NCBI RefSeq assembly: GCF_003047295.1
Contig: NZ_PZYZ01000001.1
Coordinates: forward strand, 248,001 to 312,000
DNA length: 64,000 nucleotides
Direction: 5' to 3'
Origin: Nocardioides sediminis
GTDB lineage: Bacteria; Actinomycetota; Actinomycetes; Propionibacteriales; Nocardioidaceae
Shown: positions 51,400 to 60,023 of the stretch, in pieces
Numbering within the stretch: position 1 is the stretch's first letter
Layout of the letters: each line of letters begins with the position of its first letter
Notes under the pieces: model-generated
Databases searched by the model: none
Seen by the model: the letters and a program-made list of their open reading frames with translations, nothing else
What the model was told of the DNA's origin: nothing
Made by a program: the position numbers and the translations under genes

Positions 51400-52774
51400 G
51401 CTCGGCGTCGAGGTGGCCCAGCAGCCGCTGGAGGTGGGGGACCGTGCGACGGCACCCGGTCAGGCCGAACCCCATCTTCCCGTCGTACGACGTGCAGGTG
51501 ATGTTGAGCGCCATCCCGTTGATGGGGATGGAGAGGGGGTAGGTCCCCACGAGGCGGGCGCCGTTGAGGTACTGCGTCGAGCGCGGGCCCGGCACGTTGC
51601 TGATGATCACGTTGAACGGCGGCCGGACGATGCCCTGCAGCCGCAGCATCGGGGTGAGGATCGAGGGCGCCATGCCGATGGCGCTCATGGCGAGGATCTG
51701 GGTCGGCGTCATCGACGACAGGGCCTGCTTGCCGTCGCGCATCGAGCGGTGGATCGCGGTCAGCCGGGCAGCGGGGTCGGCGAGGTCGGTGGCCAGCTGG
51801 ACCATCACGGCACCGACCGCGTTGCCCCCGTCGGGCGAGGCGACCTGTGACTGCTTGGCGTTGAGGCCCACGGGCACCATCGCCACCAGCCCGGTGTCGG
51901 GCAGGGCGTCGTGGTCGAGGAGGTAGGCCCGCAGGGCGCCGCTGCACATCGCCAGCACCACGTCGTTGATCGTGCTGCCGGTCGCCGCCCCGACGGCCCG
52001 CAACCGCTCGATCGGCCAGTCCTGGGCGGCGAAGCGCCGGGACCCGGTGATCGACTGGTTGAACATCGTCCGCGGCGCGTAGAGCGACAGCGCGGAGGTC
52101 TCGTTGCGGATGCCGCGGGTGACCGTGCGCACCAGCGCCGAGGGCAGGCCGGCGGCCTCGGCGGAGAGACCGAACGCCGTACGCAGCGCGGACATCGGCA
52201 CCTGGGACAGCGACGACTCGGCCGCCTCGCGGGTGCGCTGTGCCTTGGCGCTCGCGGGTCGGGCCGCCCACGGGGCCGGCATGCCGCGCCGATCGGGGTC
52301 GGTGGAGAGCACGCTGGCCAGCAGCCGCATCGCCGAGACGCCGTCGACGAGGGCGTGGTGGGTCTTGGTGTACATCGCCACCCGGCCGTCGCGCAGCCCC
52401 TCGATGACGTGGGCCTCCCACAGCGGCCGCTCCCTGGCCAGCCGCTGGCTGTGCAGCCGGGAGCAGAGGTCGAGCAGCTCGCGGACCCGTCCGGGGCTCG
52501 GCAGGGCGCTGTGCCGCACGTGGTGCTCGATGTCGAAGTGCTCGTCGGGCACCCACACGAGCTGGCCGGCCGTCGCGAGCGAGCGGTGCGGCCGCTTGAG
52601 GAAGAGCGGCGCGATCTCGTCGGGCGCGCTGAGCTGCTCGTACATCTTCCGGGCGTAGCCGCGGCCGGCACCCTGGGGCTTCTCGAAGAGCTGCAGACCG
52701 CCCACGTGCATCGGCTGGGTGCGGCTCTCGGCGTAGAGGAACGCCGCCGACGTCGGGTCGATGGGGTTGACCAC
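51365..52774 (-). CDS. Wax ester synthase / diacylglycerol acyltransferase (WS/DGAT)
   Basis: A 469-residue acyltransferase with the condensing motif HHALVDG (139-145, HHxxxDG). Other family segments are PLWEAHVIEGL (about 117-127), INDVVLAMCSGALRAYL and NVIISNVPGPR (about 390-400). It makes triacylglycerols or wax esters from acyl-CoA for storage, a common actinobacterial trait. GTG 52774 has an excellent AGGAGGTGA ribosome-binding site at 5-base spacing. The 3' end overlaps the methyltransferase gene. Confidence 0.93.
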   Translation of the reverse strand: MVNPIDPTSAAFLYAESRTQPMHVGGLQLFEKPQGAGRGYARKMYEQLSAPDEIAPLFLKRPHRSLATAGQLVWVPDEHFDIEHHVRHSALPSPGRVRELLDLCSRLHSQRLARERPLWEAHVIEGLRDGRVAMYTKTHHALVDGVSAMRLLASVLSTDPDRRGMPAPWAARPASAKAQRTREAAESSLSQVPMSALRTAFGLSAEAAGLPSALVRTVTRGIRNETSALSLYAPRTMFNQSITGSRRFAAQDWPIERLRAVGAATGSTINDVVLAMCSGALRAYLLDHDALPDTGLVAMVPVGLNAKQSQVASPDGGNAVGAVMVQLATDLADPAARLTAIHRSMRDGKQALSSMTPTQILAMSAIGMAPSILTPMLRLQGIVRPPFNVIISNVPGPRSTQYLNGARLVGTYPLSIPINGMALNITCTSYDGKMGFGLTGCRRTVPHLQRLLGHLDAELTALERATGTR

Positions 52775-52900
52775 TCTCACCTCCTGGGGTTGGGCGATCC
52801 TGTCGTGTCGGGACGGTGTCCACAAGGGCCGACCGGCAGACCGTCCACGGCCGTCGTGGGGGAGGCCCCTCGCCGGGCGCACGGTGCAAGGATGGGCGAC

Positions 52901-54010
52901 ATGCAGGCCGCACCCCCCGACGGGCCGCTCGACCGGATGTGGCACCGCGGTCGTACGTCGCTGCGGGTCCGCGTCGGCCGGGTGCGCTCGAAGTCGTTCG
53001 CCATCGCGCAGTGCGCGCTCGCCGCCGGGATCGCGTGGTTCGTCGCCTCCGACGTCCTCGGCCACGAGACACCGTTCTTCGCGCCGATCGCCGCGGTGGT
53101 CAGCCTCGGCACGTCCTACGGCCAGCGGCTGCGCCGGGTCGCCGAGGTGACCGTCGGGGTCGCGGTGGGGGTGCTGCTCGGCGACCTGCTGGTCTACTGG
53201 CTGGGGTCGGGCTGGTGGCAGCTGTCGCTGGTCGTGGCTCTGGCCATGTCGATCGCGTTCCTGCTCGGCGGAGGGCAGCTGCTGGTCACCCAGGCGGCCG
53301 TCCAGTCGATCGTCATCACCACACTGATCGCCGACCCCGGCGCGGCCTTCACCCGCTGGACCGACGCGCTCGTCGGCGGCGCCGTCGCGCTGGTGGCCGC
53401 GACCGTCGTGCCGGCGGCGCCGCTGCGCCGGCCCCGCGAGCAGGCCGCGGAGGTGCTGGGCAAGATCTCCGCCCTGCTCCGGGCGGCGGCCGACGTGATG
53501 GTCGACGGCGAGGTCGACCACGCGCTCGAGCTGCTCGCCGACGCCCGCGACACCGACTACCTCATCCAGGAGCTCCGCGCGGCGGCCGACGAGGGGCTGG
53601 ACGTGGTGGCCTCGAGCCCGTTCCGGGTGCGGCACAAGGGTGGACTCAGACGCATGGTCGAGCTCGTCGACCCGCTCGACCGCTCGCTCCGCAGCACCCG
53701 GGTGCTGGTGCGCCAGGTGGCGGTGGCGGCCTACCGGCGGCGGCCGTTTCCCCCGTCGTACCCGATCGTCACCCGCGAGCTGGCCGCCGCCGTCGACGCG
53801 GTGGCCGACGAGCTGCGGGCCGACCGGATGGCCGTCGCGGCCCAGCCCGCGCTCCTCGCCGTGGGGATGGCCACCGCGCAGGTCGAGCGCTCCGACGTGC
53901 TGTCGATCGAGGTGGTGCTCGCCCAGGTGCGGGCCGTGGTCGCCGACCTCCTCATGCTCACCGGGATGGGCCAGCTCGAGTCGACCGACGCGCTGCCGCC
54001 GCCCCGCTGA
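52901..54010 (+). CDS. FUSC-family (aromatic acid exporter-like) membrane protein
   Basis: A 369-residue protein. The N-terminal half has about four to five hydrophobic helices (about 34-52, 60-77, 83-105, 109-135 and 145-165). FFAPIAAVVSLGTSYGQRLRR (given here in two parts: FFAPIAAVVSLG and TSYGQRLRR) is the FUSC/ArAE hallmark. The C-terminal half is a cytoplasmic helical domain. Such proteins are proposed exporters of aromatic acids or lipid-related compounds. ATG 52901 is chosen because AAGGATGGG precedes it; ATG 52892 is possible. Confidence 0.85.
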   Translation: MQAAPPDGPLDRMWHRGRTSLRVRVGRVRSKSFAIAQCALAAGIAWFVASDVLGHETPFFAPIAAVVSLGTSYGQRLRRVAEVTVGVAVGVLLGDLLVYWLGSGWWQLSLVVALAMSIAFLLGGGQLLVTQAAVQSIVITTLIADPGAAFTRWTDALVGGAVALVAATVVPAAPLRRPREQAAEVLGKISALLRAAADVMVDGEVDHALELLADARDTDYLIQELRAAADEGLDVVASSPFRVRHKGGLRRMVELVDPLDRSLRSTRVLVRQVAVAAYRRRPFPPSYPIVTRELAAAVDAVADELRADRMAVAAQPALLAVGMATAQVERSDVLSIEVVLAQVRAVVADLLMLTGMGQLESTDALPPPR

Positions 54011-54051
54011 CCCCGGCGTCAGCGCCGGCGGCCCAGGCAGCCGGCCCCGGA

Positions 54052-54110
54052 TAGTTTGGGACGATCCGGGTGGTTCCCGACCGATTCGCCTACGAGATCG
54101 TCCCAAACTA
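54052..54110. terminator. Long inverted repeat between convergent genes
   Basis: Perfect 15-bp arms TAGTTTGGGACGATC (54052-54066) and its complement (54096-54110) enclose a 29-base loop with a small inner hairpin (CGGG/CCCG, 54067-54079). It lies between the stops of the FUSC gene (plus) and the GCS2-type gene (minus). The AT-richer stem stands out from the surrounding sequence. Confidence 0.6.
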
Positions 54111-54137
54111 CCCAGCGGAGGTGGGCCGGCGAGGCGC

Positions 54138-55271
54138 TCAGCGCTCGAGGGATTCGCGCAGCTCGTCGACGACCGAGTCCACGACCGCGGTGAGGTCACC
54201 GCCGGCCTCCCGGGCCACCACACGCTGCCGCTGGTACGACGCCCCGCGGCGCGCGATGTCGGCCACCGACCGCAGCTCCTCCTCGCACCCGAGGCGCCGG
54301 GACACGGGGCTGAGCTGCTCGAGGAGGTCGTCGAGGTCCTCGGTCACCAGCCGCTCGCGGGAGCCGGCGTCGAGGATCACGATGGCGTCGAGGCCGTAGC
54401 GGGCGGCGCGCCACTTGTTCTCCTGCACGTGCCAGGGCGGCATGGTCGGGAGCTCCTCGCCGGCGGCGGCGCGGGTGTCGAGGTCGACGACCAGGCAGTG
54501 CACCAGCGCGGTGACCGCTGCGAGCTCGTCGATGTCGGACATGCCGTCGCAGACCCGGTTCTCGATGGTGCCCAGGTGCGGGGCCGGCCGGATGTCCCAC
54601 CGCACGTCGGCCATCGAGTCGATGACCCCGGTGGTCATCTGGTCGGAGATGCAGGCCTCGAACTCCGACCACTCGTGGAACTGGAACGGCAGCCCGGCGG
54701 TGGGGAGCTGCTGGAACATCAGCGACCGGTTGGAGGCGTAGCCGGTGTCCTGCCCGGCCCACACGGGAGAGCTGGCGCTCAGCGCGAGCAGGTGGGGGTA
54801 GGTGTTGAGCAGCGCGGAGAGGACCGGCATCACCCGGTCGCGCTCGGGCATCCCGACGTGGACGTGCACGCCCCAGATGAGCATCTGGCGGCCCCACCAC
54901 TGGGTGCGGTTGATGAGCTCGGCGTACCGGCTGCCCTCGGTGAGCTGCTGGTGCGACCAGTCGGCGAAGGGGTGCGCACCGGCCCCGAAGAGGTCGACGC
55001 CGAGCTCGTCGGCCGCCGGCATCACCACGGCCAGCGTCTCGCGCAGGTCGGCCATCGCCTCCTCGACGGTGGTGCACACGCCGGTGACGATCTCGACCGT
55101 GTTGCGCAGCAGCTCCTTGTGCAACCGGGTCGGGTCGGCGAGCCGCGGACTGGCGGCCGAGAACAGGTCGGCGGCGGTGTTGGAGAGGTCGCGGCTGGTC
55201 TTGTCGACGAGCGCGAACTCCCACTCCACGCCCAGCGTGGGGGAGGCCGAGGCGTGGAAGTCGAGGCGCAC
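54138..55271 (-). CDS. Carboxylate-amine ligase of the glutamate-cysteine ligase family (GCS2/YbdK-like)
   Basis: A 377-residue ATP-dependent ligase. TLGVEWEFALVD near the N-terminus (about 12-23) carries acidic metal-binding residues. LLRNTVEIVTGVC (about 54-66), HVHVGMP (about 137-143) and DIRPAPHLGTIENRVCD (about 225-241) are further family blocks. It joins glutamate to an amine or cysteine weakly or to an unknown partner; mycothiol producers often have several copies. The GTG start has a TAGCAT element 6 bases upstream, so it is probably leaderless. Confidence 0.9.
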   Translation of the reverse strand: MRLDFHASASPTLGVEWEFALVDKTSRDLSNTAADLFSAASPRLADPTRLHKELLRNTVEIVTGVCTTVEEAMADLRETLAVVMPAADELGVDLFGAGAHPFADWSHQQLTEGSRYAELINRTQWWGRQMLIWGVHVHVGMPERDRVMPVLSALLNTYPHLLALSASSPVWAGQDTGYASNRSLMFQQLPTAGLPFQFHEWSEFEACISDQMTTGVIDSMADVRWDIRPAPHLGTIENRVCDGMSDIDELAAVTALVHCLVVDLDTRAAAGEELPTMPPWHVQENKWRAARYGLDAIVILDAGSRERLVTEDLDDLLEQLSPVSRRLGCEEELRSVADIARRGASYQRQRVVAREAGGDLTAVVDSVVDELRESLER

Positions 55272-55277
55272 ACGACC

Positions 55278-55283
55278 ATGCTA
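55278..55283 (-). promoter_or_regulatory. -10 element TAGCAT, leaderless start of the GCS2-type gene
   Basis: TAGCAT on the minus strand ends 6 bases before GTG 55271. Confidence 0.5.
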
Positions 55284-55368
55284 GGGACGCCCGGCGTCCA
55301 CGGCCTCACCCCGACGATCCGGCGGCGGCCCGGCCTGCCACCATGACGCCGTGGAGGAGGAGATCCGG

Positions 55369-56895
55369 ATGACCCGACAGGACGGCACCCAGCTCGAGCC
55401 CGGTGTCGAGGCGGCCATGGAGGCGGCCGTGGAGGCGGTGGCCGAGGCGGCCGTGGAGGCGGCGGCCGGACCCGCCGTGGAGGCGGCCGTGGAGGCCGCG
55501 ATCGAGGCGGTGGCCGAGGCTGCGGCGGTCGAGGAGGCCGAGGCGGCCGAGGCGGCCGAGGAGGCCGCCCGCGAGCTCAACCTGAGCCTCGACCTGTGCC
55601 TGCGCATCGGGGAGGTGCTGCTGTCCTCGGGGGCCGGCGCGGCCGACGTGACGGCCACCATGCAGTCGGTCGCCCACCACCTCGGGCTGCGCCACCCCGA
55701 GATCGACGTGACCTTCACGTCGCTGTCGATGAGCTACCACCGCGACCCCGGCGAGCCGCCGGTGATCATGCTGCGCAACGTCAAGCACCGCGACATCGAC
55801 TACGAGGACCTGACCCAGGTCGACCACCTCGTCCACGAGATCCTCGCCGGCCACCTCGACCTCTACCTCGCGCGCACCCGGATGGCCACGATCATGTCGA
55901 CCGGCCACCCGTGGCGCCGGCTCGCCGTCACCGCGGGGTGGGGCGTCATGTGCGCCAGCGTCGCGGTCTTCCTCGGCGGCGACTGGCTCGTCGCCGTGAT
56001 CGCCGCGGCCTCCGCCGTCACCATCGACCGGCTCCAGCTCGTGCTGTCGCGCCGCCGGCTGCCCACGTTCTACCTGCAGGTGGCCGGCGGAGCGGTCGCG
56101 AGCCTGTTCGCCGTCGGGCTCGCCGCCACCCCGGTGGAGGCGGACCTCTCCCTGGTCGTCACCGCCAACATCGTGATGCTGCTGGCCGGCATCGGCTTCA
56201 TGGGCGCCATCCAGGACGCGTTGACCGGCTTCTACGTCACCAGCGGCGCCCGGATGATCGAGGCGCTGCTCGCCACCGCCGGCATCATCGCCGGGGTGAG
56301 TGGCGGGCTGTCCTTCGCCGCGGTCATCGGGGTCAACATCGGCCAGCTCGTGCCCGGCCGGGCGCTGGGCAACCACGTGCTGGTCGGGGTGGTCGGGGCC
56401 GCGATCTGTGCGGCGGCGTTCGCGTTCGCGTCGTACGCCCCGCCGCGCGTGCTCGCGCCGATCGCCGGCACGGCCGCGCTCGCCACGCTGCTCTACACGG
56501 TGGTCGCCGAGGCGGGCTTCAGCCGCACCTGGGCCGCGGCCATCGGCGCCTTCACGATCGGACTGGTGGCGTACGCCGTCGCCGACCGGTTCCGGGTCCC
56601 GCCCCTGGTGGTCGCGGTGTCGGCCATCGTGCCGCTGCTGCCCGGCCTGTCGATCTACCGGGGGCTCTCGCTGCTGGCCACCGGCGGCTCCGGCACGTCG
56701 TACGGCATCGTCGCGATGATGACCGCGGCCTCGGTGGCCCTCGCGCTCGCCTCGGGCGTGATCCTCGGCGAGTACCTCGCCCAGCCGCTCAAGCGCGAGT
56801 CGCGCCGGCTCGAGGACCGGCTGTCGGGCCCGCGGCTGGTGGGCCCGTTCCGGGCGCGGACCAAGGGCGAGACCCGAGCCGACCGCATCACCTGA
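55369..56895 (+). CDS. Threonine/serine exporter family protein (ThrE-like) with Ala/Glu-repeat N-terminus
   Basis: A 508-residue membrane protein. Residues about 10-75 are almost only Glu, Ala and Val in short repeats (EAAVEAV-type) encoded by GAGGCGGCCGTG-like DNA repeats. The next ~120 residues form the soluble ThrE domain (LCLRIGEVLLSSGAGAADV, VTFTSLSMSYHRDPGEPPV). The rest has about ten hydrophobic helices in the two-part ThrE arrangement. It exports threonine or serine by proton antiport in characterised relatives. ATG 55369 has a GGAGGAG ribosome-binding site and is preferred over GTG 55351. Confidence 0.9.
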   Translation: MTRQDGTQLEPGVEAAMEAAVEAVAEAAVEAAAGPAVEAAVEAAIEAVAEAAAVEEAEAAEAAEEAARELNLSLDLCLRIGEVLLSSGAGAADVTATMQSVAHHLGLRHPEIDVTFTSLSMSYHRDPGEPPVIMLRNVKHRDIDYEDLTQVDHLVHEILAGHLDLYLARTRMATIMSTGHPWRRLAVTAGWGVMCASVAVFLGGDWLVAVIAAASAVTIDRLQLVLSRRRLPTFYLQVAGGAVASLFAVGLAATPVEADLSLVVTANIVMLLAGIGFMGAIQDALTGFYVTSGARMIEALLATAGIIAGVSGGLSFAAVIGVNIGQLVPGRALGNHVLVGVVGAAICAAAFAFASYAPPRVLAPIAGTAALATLLYTVVAEAGFSRTWAAAIGAFTIGLVAYAVADRFRVPPLVVAVSAIVPLLPGLSIYRGLSLLATGGSGTSYGIVAMMTAASVALALASGVILGEYLAQPLKRESRRLEDRLSGPRLVGPFRARTKGETRADRIT

Positions 56896-56904
56896 GCGCC
56901 GGCG

Positions 56905-57483
56905 TCAGCGGGACCGGTCGCCGGAGCGACCGCTCTCCATGACGTCCCGCAGCACCGAGAGCCAGTGGTGCTTGCTGCCGTCGTACGGCGCGTGGCCGGC
57001 GCGGACGGCCGCCAGCACCGCCTCGCAGCTCGCGCGCGCCCCTGCGACCACCTCGGCGGGATAGCCGAAGGCGACCTGGTGCTCCGCGAACTCGTCCTCG
57101 TCGTCCACGACCACCAGGCCGTTGAAGCCGCGGACGACGTCGAGGTCGAGGTCGACGGCCCGCAGGGTCGTGCCGTCCCACTCCGGCGGGGTGGTCATGT
57201 CGACGTAGACCTCCACGCCGGAGCCCCCGAGCACCTCCCAGGGCAGGCCCTCGACGGCATGGAACGCCGCGAGGTGCCAGGCGCCACCGGCCGGGACCAG
57301 TCCGACGTGGTCGCGGTCACCGACGAAGGTGTGCCCGGGCCGGGTGTAGGTCGTGCCCGCGGCGAACCCCAGCCAGGTGCCGTGGTCGTCCGCGCCGAGC
57401 ACGACCGCGTCGTACTCCCAGTGGGGGCGTCCGCCCCACTTGGTCATCTCGCAGCGGACTCGGGTGCCGGGCGGGTGGGTCAT
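56905..57483 (-). CDS. DUF402 domain protein
   Basis: A 192-residue protein with the DUF402 (FomD/nucleoside-phosphatase-like) barrel: VEVYVDMTTPPEWDGTTLRA, VDLDLDVVRGFNGLVVVDDE and DEFAEHQVAFGYP supply the conserved acidic metal-binding residues. Related proteins hydrolyse nucleoside di- or triphosphates or related diphosphates. ATG 57483 has a CAGGAT element 6 bases upstream. It ends 9 bases from the ThrE-like gene on the other strand. Confidence 0.85.
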   Translation of the reverse strand: MTHPPGTRVRCEMTKWGGRPHWEYDAVVLGADDHGTWLGFAAGTTYTRPGHTFVGDRDHVGLVPAGGAWHLAAFHAVEGLPWEVLGGSGVEVYVDMTTPPEWDGTTLRAVDLDLDVVRGFNGLVVVDDEDEFAEHQVAFGYPAEVVAGARASCEAVLAAVRAGHAPYDGSKHHWLSVLRDVMESGRSGDRSR

Positions 57484-57489
57484 GCCCCG

Positions 57490-57495
57490 ATCCTG
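57490..57495 (-). promoter_or_regulatory. -10-like element CAGGAT of the DUF402 gene
   Basis: CAGGAT on the minus strand ends 6 bases before ATG 57483; the first base deviates from TANNNT. Confidence 0.4.
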
Positions 57496-57506
57496 CACCC
57501 CTCCTG

Positions 57507-58364
57507 TCACTGCCGGTCCGTCACCCGCGGCCCGAGTCGCGCGACGACGTCCTGGTAGCGCGACCCGGTGAGCTTGGCGAAGTGGTGGACCACGTGCGCG
57601 TCGGCGCCGACGAGCACGCGCGCCCTGCCGGCGAGCGCCCCCTCCAGGATGATCCGGGCGGCCTTGTCGGCCGGCATCCTGGCGAGCTTCGTGTCGAAGA
57701 GCTCGGCCAGCCGGGCGTGGTCCTGGCCGGCGGTGGTGCGGCCGCGGCGCACGATGCCGGTGCGGATGCCGCCGGGGTGCACGCACGTGACGGTCACCGG
57801 GTGGCCGTTGACGAGCATCTCCTCGCGCAGGGCCTCGGTGAACCCGCGCACGGCGTACTTGGTGGCGTTGTAGGCGCTCTGACCCGGCATCGAGACCAGC
57901 CCGAAGAGCGAGGAGATGTTGACCAGGACGCCGTCGCCGGACGCGACGAGGTGAGGGAGGAACTCCTTGGTGCCGTTGACCACGCCGTTCAGGTTGATCC
58001 CGACGATCCAGTCGAAGTCCTCGTAGGACATGTCCTCGAAGTCGCCGGACATCGAGACGCCGGCGTTGTTGACCAGCACCTCGACGCGGCCGAAGTGGCC
58101 GACGACGTCGGTGGCCCACTGCGCGACCGCGGCCCGGTCGGACACGTCGAGGACGTCACTGCGCACCTCGGCGCCGAGGGCCACGGCCTGCTCGACGGTG
58201 CCGGCCAGCGCGTCGGCGTCCCAGTCGGACAGCGCCAGCAGGGCACCCTGGCGGGCGGCGAGCAGCGCCATCTCGCGTCCCATGCCGCCGCCGGCACCGG
58301 TGATGACCACGACCCTGTCCCGCAGGGTCCTGCCGGGCTTGCGCACGAGCCTGGGGGTCTTCAT
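57507..58364 (-). CDS. Short-chain dehydrogenase/reductase, coupled to the monooxygenase
   Basis: A 285-residue classical SDR. Cofactor motif VITGAGGGMG (about 20-29), NNAG (about 97-100) and catalytic S...YNATK (about 147 and 161-165) are all present. A C-terminal extension of about 60 residues follows the core. The first base of its ATG is the last of the upstream stop (TGATG), so it is coupled to the monooxygenase gene. The SDR/monooxygenase pair resembles mycobacterial mymA-type operons acting on lipids or steroids. Confidence 0.92.
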   Translation of the reverse strand: MKTPRLVRKPGRTLRDRVVVITGAGGGMGREMALLAARQGALLALSDWDADALAGTVEQAVALGAEVRSDVLDVSDRAAVAQWATDVVGHFGRVEVLVNNAGVSMSGDFEDMSYEDFDWIVGINLNGVVNGTKEFLPHLVASGDGVLVNISSLFGLVSMPGQSAYNATKYAVRGFTEALREEMLVNGHPVTVTCVHPGGIRTGIVRRGRTTAGQDHARLAELFDTKLARMPADKAARIILEGALAGRARVLVGADAHVVHHFAKLTGSRYQDVVARLGPRVTDRQ

Positions 58365-59857
58365 CAGGTGATCCTCTCGTCGGTGCGGGCGGCCTCGACC
58401 TCGTAGGCGTCGACGTCGAAGCGGGAGAGCAGGGACCGGAAGGTGAAGGTGTGGCGCGGCCACACCACGGTGTTGCGCCCGTGCGCGTCGAGGTACCAGC
58501 TGGCGCAGCCGCCGGTCGACCAGACGGTCCGCCGCAGGCGGCGCTGGAGGTCGCGGTTCCACGCGTCCTGCGCGTCGCGGCGTGGCTCGACCGCGGCGTA
58601 CCGGTTCGCCCGCATCGTCGCGATCGCGCCGAGCACGTAGGCGATCTGGCTCTCGATCATGAAGACCATCGAGGAGTGCCCGAGGGTCGTGTTGGCGCCG
58701 ACGAGCTGGAAGAGGTTGGGGAAGCCGTGCACGGTCGTGCCCTTGTACGCCGCCATCCCGCCGTCGGCCCACACCTGCGCCAGCGATCGCCCGTCCCGGC
58801 CGCGGACCCGCTCCGCGATCGGCTGCTCGGTGGCGTGGAAGCCGGTCGCCACCACCAGCACGTCGACCGGCCGCTCGACCCCGTCCGCGGTGACGACCGC
58901 GTCGGCGGTCACCCTGGCGATCGGGTCGGTCACGAGGTCGACGTGGTCCCGCGCCAGCGCCGGGTAGTAGGTGTTGCTGATCAGGATGCGCTTGCAGCCG
59001 ATCGTGTAGTCGGGCGTGACCCGGGCGCGCAGGGCGGGGTCGGGGATGCCGCGGGCGATGTTGAGCAGGGCGGCCCGCCGGGCGGGCGCCGCGAGCCGGG
59101 GGAGCCGGGTGAAGGCGGGCACGTAGGACTCGCGACCCCAGTAGGTCGCCGTGCGGTAGACCCGCCGGACGGCCGGCACGCGGCGGAGCAGCAGTCGCTC
59201 GAGCCGCGTGTAGCGCCGGTCGCTGCGCGGGATCACCCACGGCGCGGTGCGCTGGTAGACGTCGAGGTGACCGACCACCTTCGCCACCTCCGGGACGATC
59301 TGGATGCTCGAGGCGCCGGTGCCGATGACCGCGACCCGTTTGCCGGTCAGGTCGACGTCGTGGTTCCACCGCGCGGAGTGGAAGACCTCCCCGGCGAAGT
59401 CCTCGATCCCGTCGATGTCGGGCAGCCGTGGCTCGGAGAGGCCGCCGGTCCCGGTGACGAGCGTGGTGGCGGTGACCTCGCCGCGGCTCGTGCGCACCAC
59501 CCAGCGCTGCGCCTCCGCGTCGTACCGCGCCTCCTCCATCGTGGTGTCGAACCAGAAGCGGTCGAGCACCCCGGACTCCCGTGCCACGCGTTGCAGGTAG
59601 GCGTCGATCTCGGGCTGGGGGGAGAACGACCTCGACCAGTCGGGGTTGGGCGCGAAGGAGAACGAGTAGAGCTGGCTGGGCACGTCGCACGCGGCACCGG
59701 GATAGGTGTTGGCCCGCCACGTGCCGCCCACTCCCGCGTCCTTCTCGATGACCGCGAAGTCGGTCTCGCCGGCCCGGTCGAGCCGGATCGCCGTGCCGAG
59801 CCCGGCGAACCCGGCGCCGACGACGAGGTGGGTGACCGAGGCCGGGAGGGGACGCAT
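58364..59857 (-). CDS. Flavin-containing Baeyer-Villiger-type monooxygenase
   Basis: A 497-residue group-B flavoprotein. FAD motif VGAGFAG (about 13-19) and NADPH motif IGTGASS (about 178-184) flank the Baeyer-Villiger fingerprint FAGEVFHSARW (about 155-165, F-x-G-x-x-x-H-x-x-x-W). It inserts oxygen next to a carbonyl or oxidises heteroatoms with NADPH and O2. ATG 59857 is chosen because TACATT lies 7 bases upstream; a start at 59893 would add 12 residues but lacks promoter or ribosome-binding signals. It is divergent from hrpA. Confidence 0.92.
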   Translation of the reverse strand: MRPLPASVTHLVVGAGFAGLGTAIRLDRAGETDFAVIEKDAGVGGTWRANTYPGAACDVPSQLYSFSFAPNPDWSRSFSPQPEIDAYLQRVARESGVLDRFWFDTTMEEARYDAEAQRWVVRTSRGEVTATTLVTGTGGLSEPRLPDIDGIEDFAGEVFHSARWNHDVDLTGKRVAVIGTGASSIQIVPEVAKVVGHLDVYQRTAPWVIPRSDRRYTRLERLLLRRVPAVRRVYRTATYWGRESYVPAFTRLPRLAAPARRAALLNIARGIPDPALRARVTPDYTIGCKRILISNTYYPALARDHVDLVTDPIARVTADAVVTADGVERPVDVLVVATGFHATEQPIAERVRGRDGRSLAQVWADGGMAAYKGTTVHGFPNLFQLVGANTTLGHSSMVFMIESQIAYVLGAIATMRANRYAAVEPRRDAQDAWNRDLQRRLRRTVWSTGGCASWYLDAHGRNTVVWPRHTFTFRSLLSRFDVDAYEVEAARTDERIT

Positions 59858-59864
59858 GGCTGCG

Positions 59865-59870
59865 AATGTA
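59865..59870 (-). promoter_or_regulatory. -10 element TACATT, leaderless start of the monooxygenase/SDR operon
   Basis: TACATT on the minus strand ends 7 bases before ATG 59857. Confidence 0.45.
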
Positions 59871-60023
59871 TCCACGTCGGTGTCGATCGGCATGTGGGGA
59901 GGGTCGTCCGGGACGTCGTACGCCGCCGCAGACCTGTGACCGCGCTGTGCGGCGGCGATGTCCTGCCCGCGACACCGGTCCCGCAGACAATCCGGTTGCC
60001 GCGTGCGGAACAATGGAGGGGTT

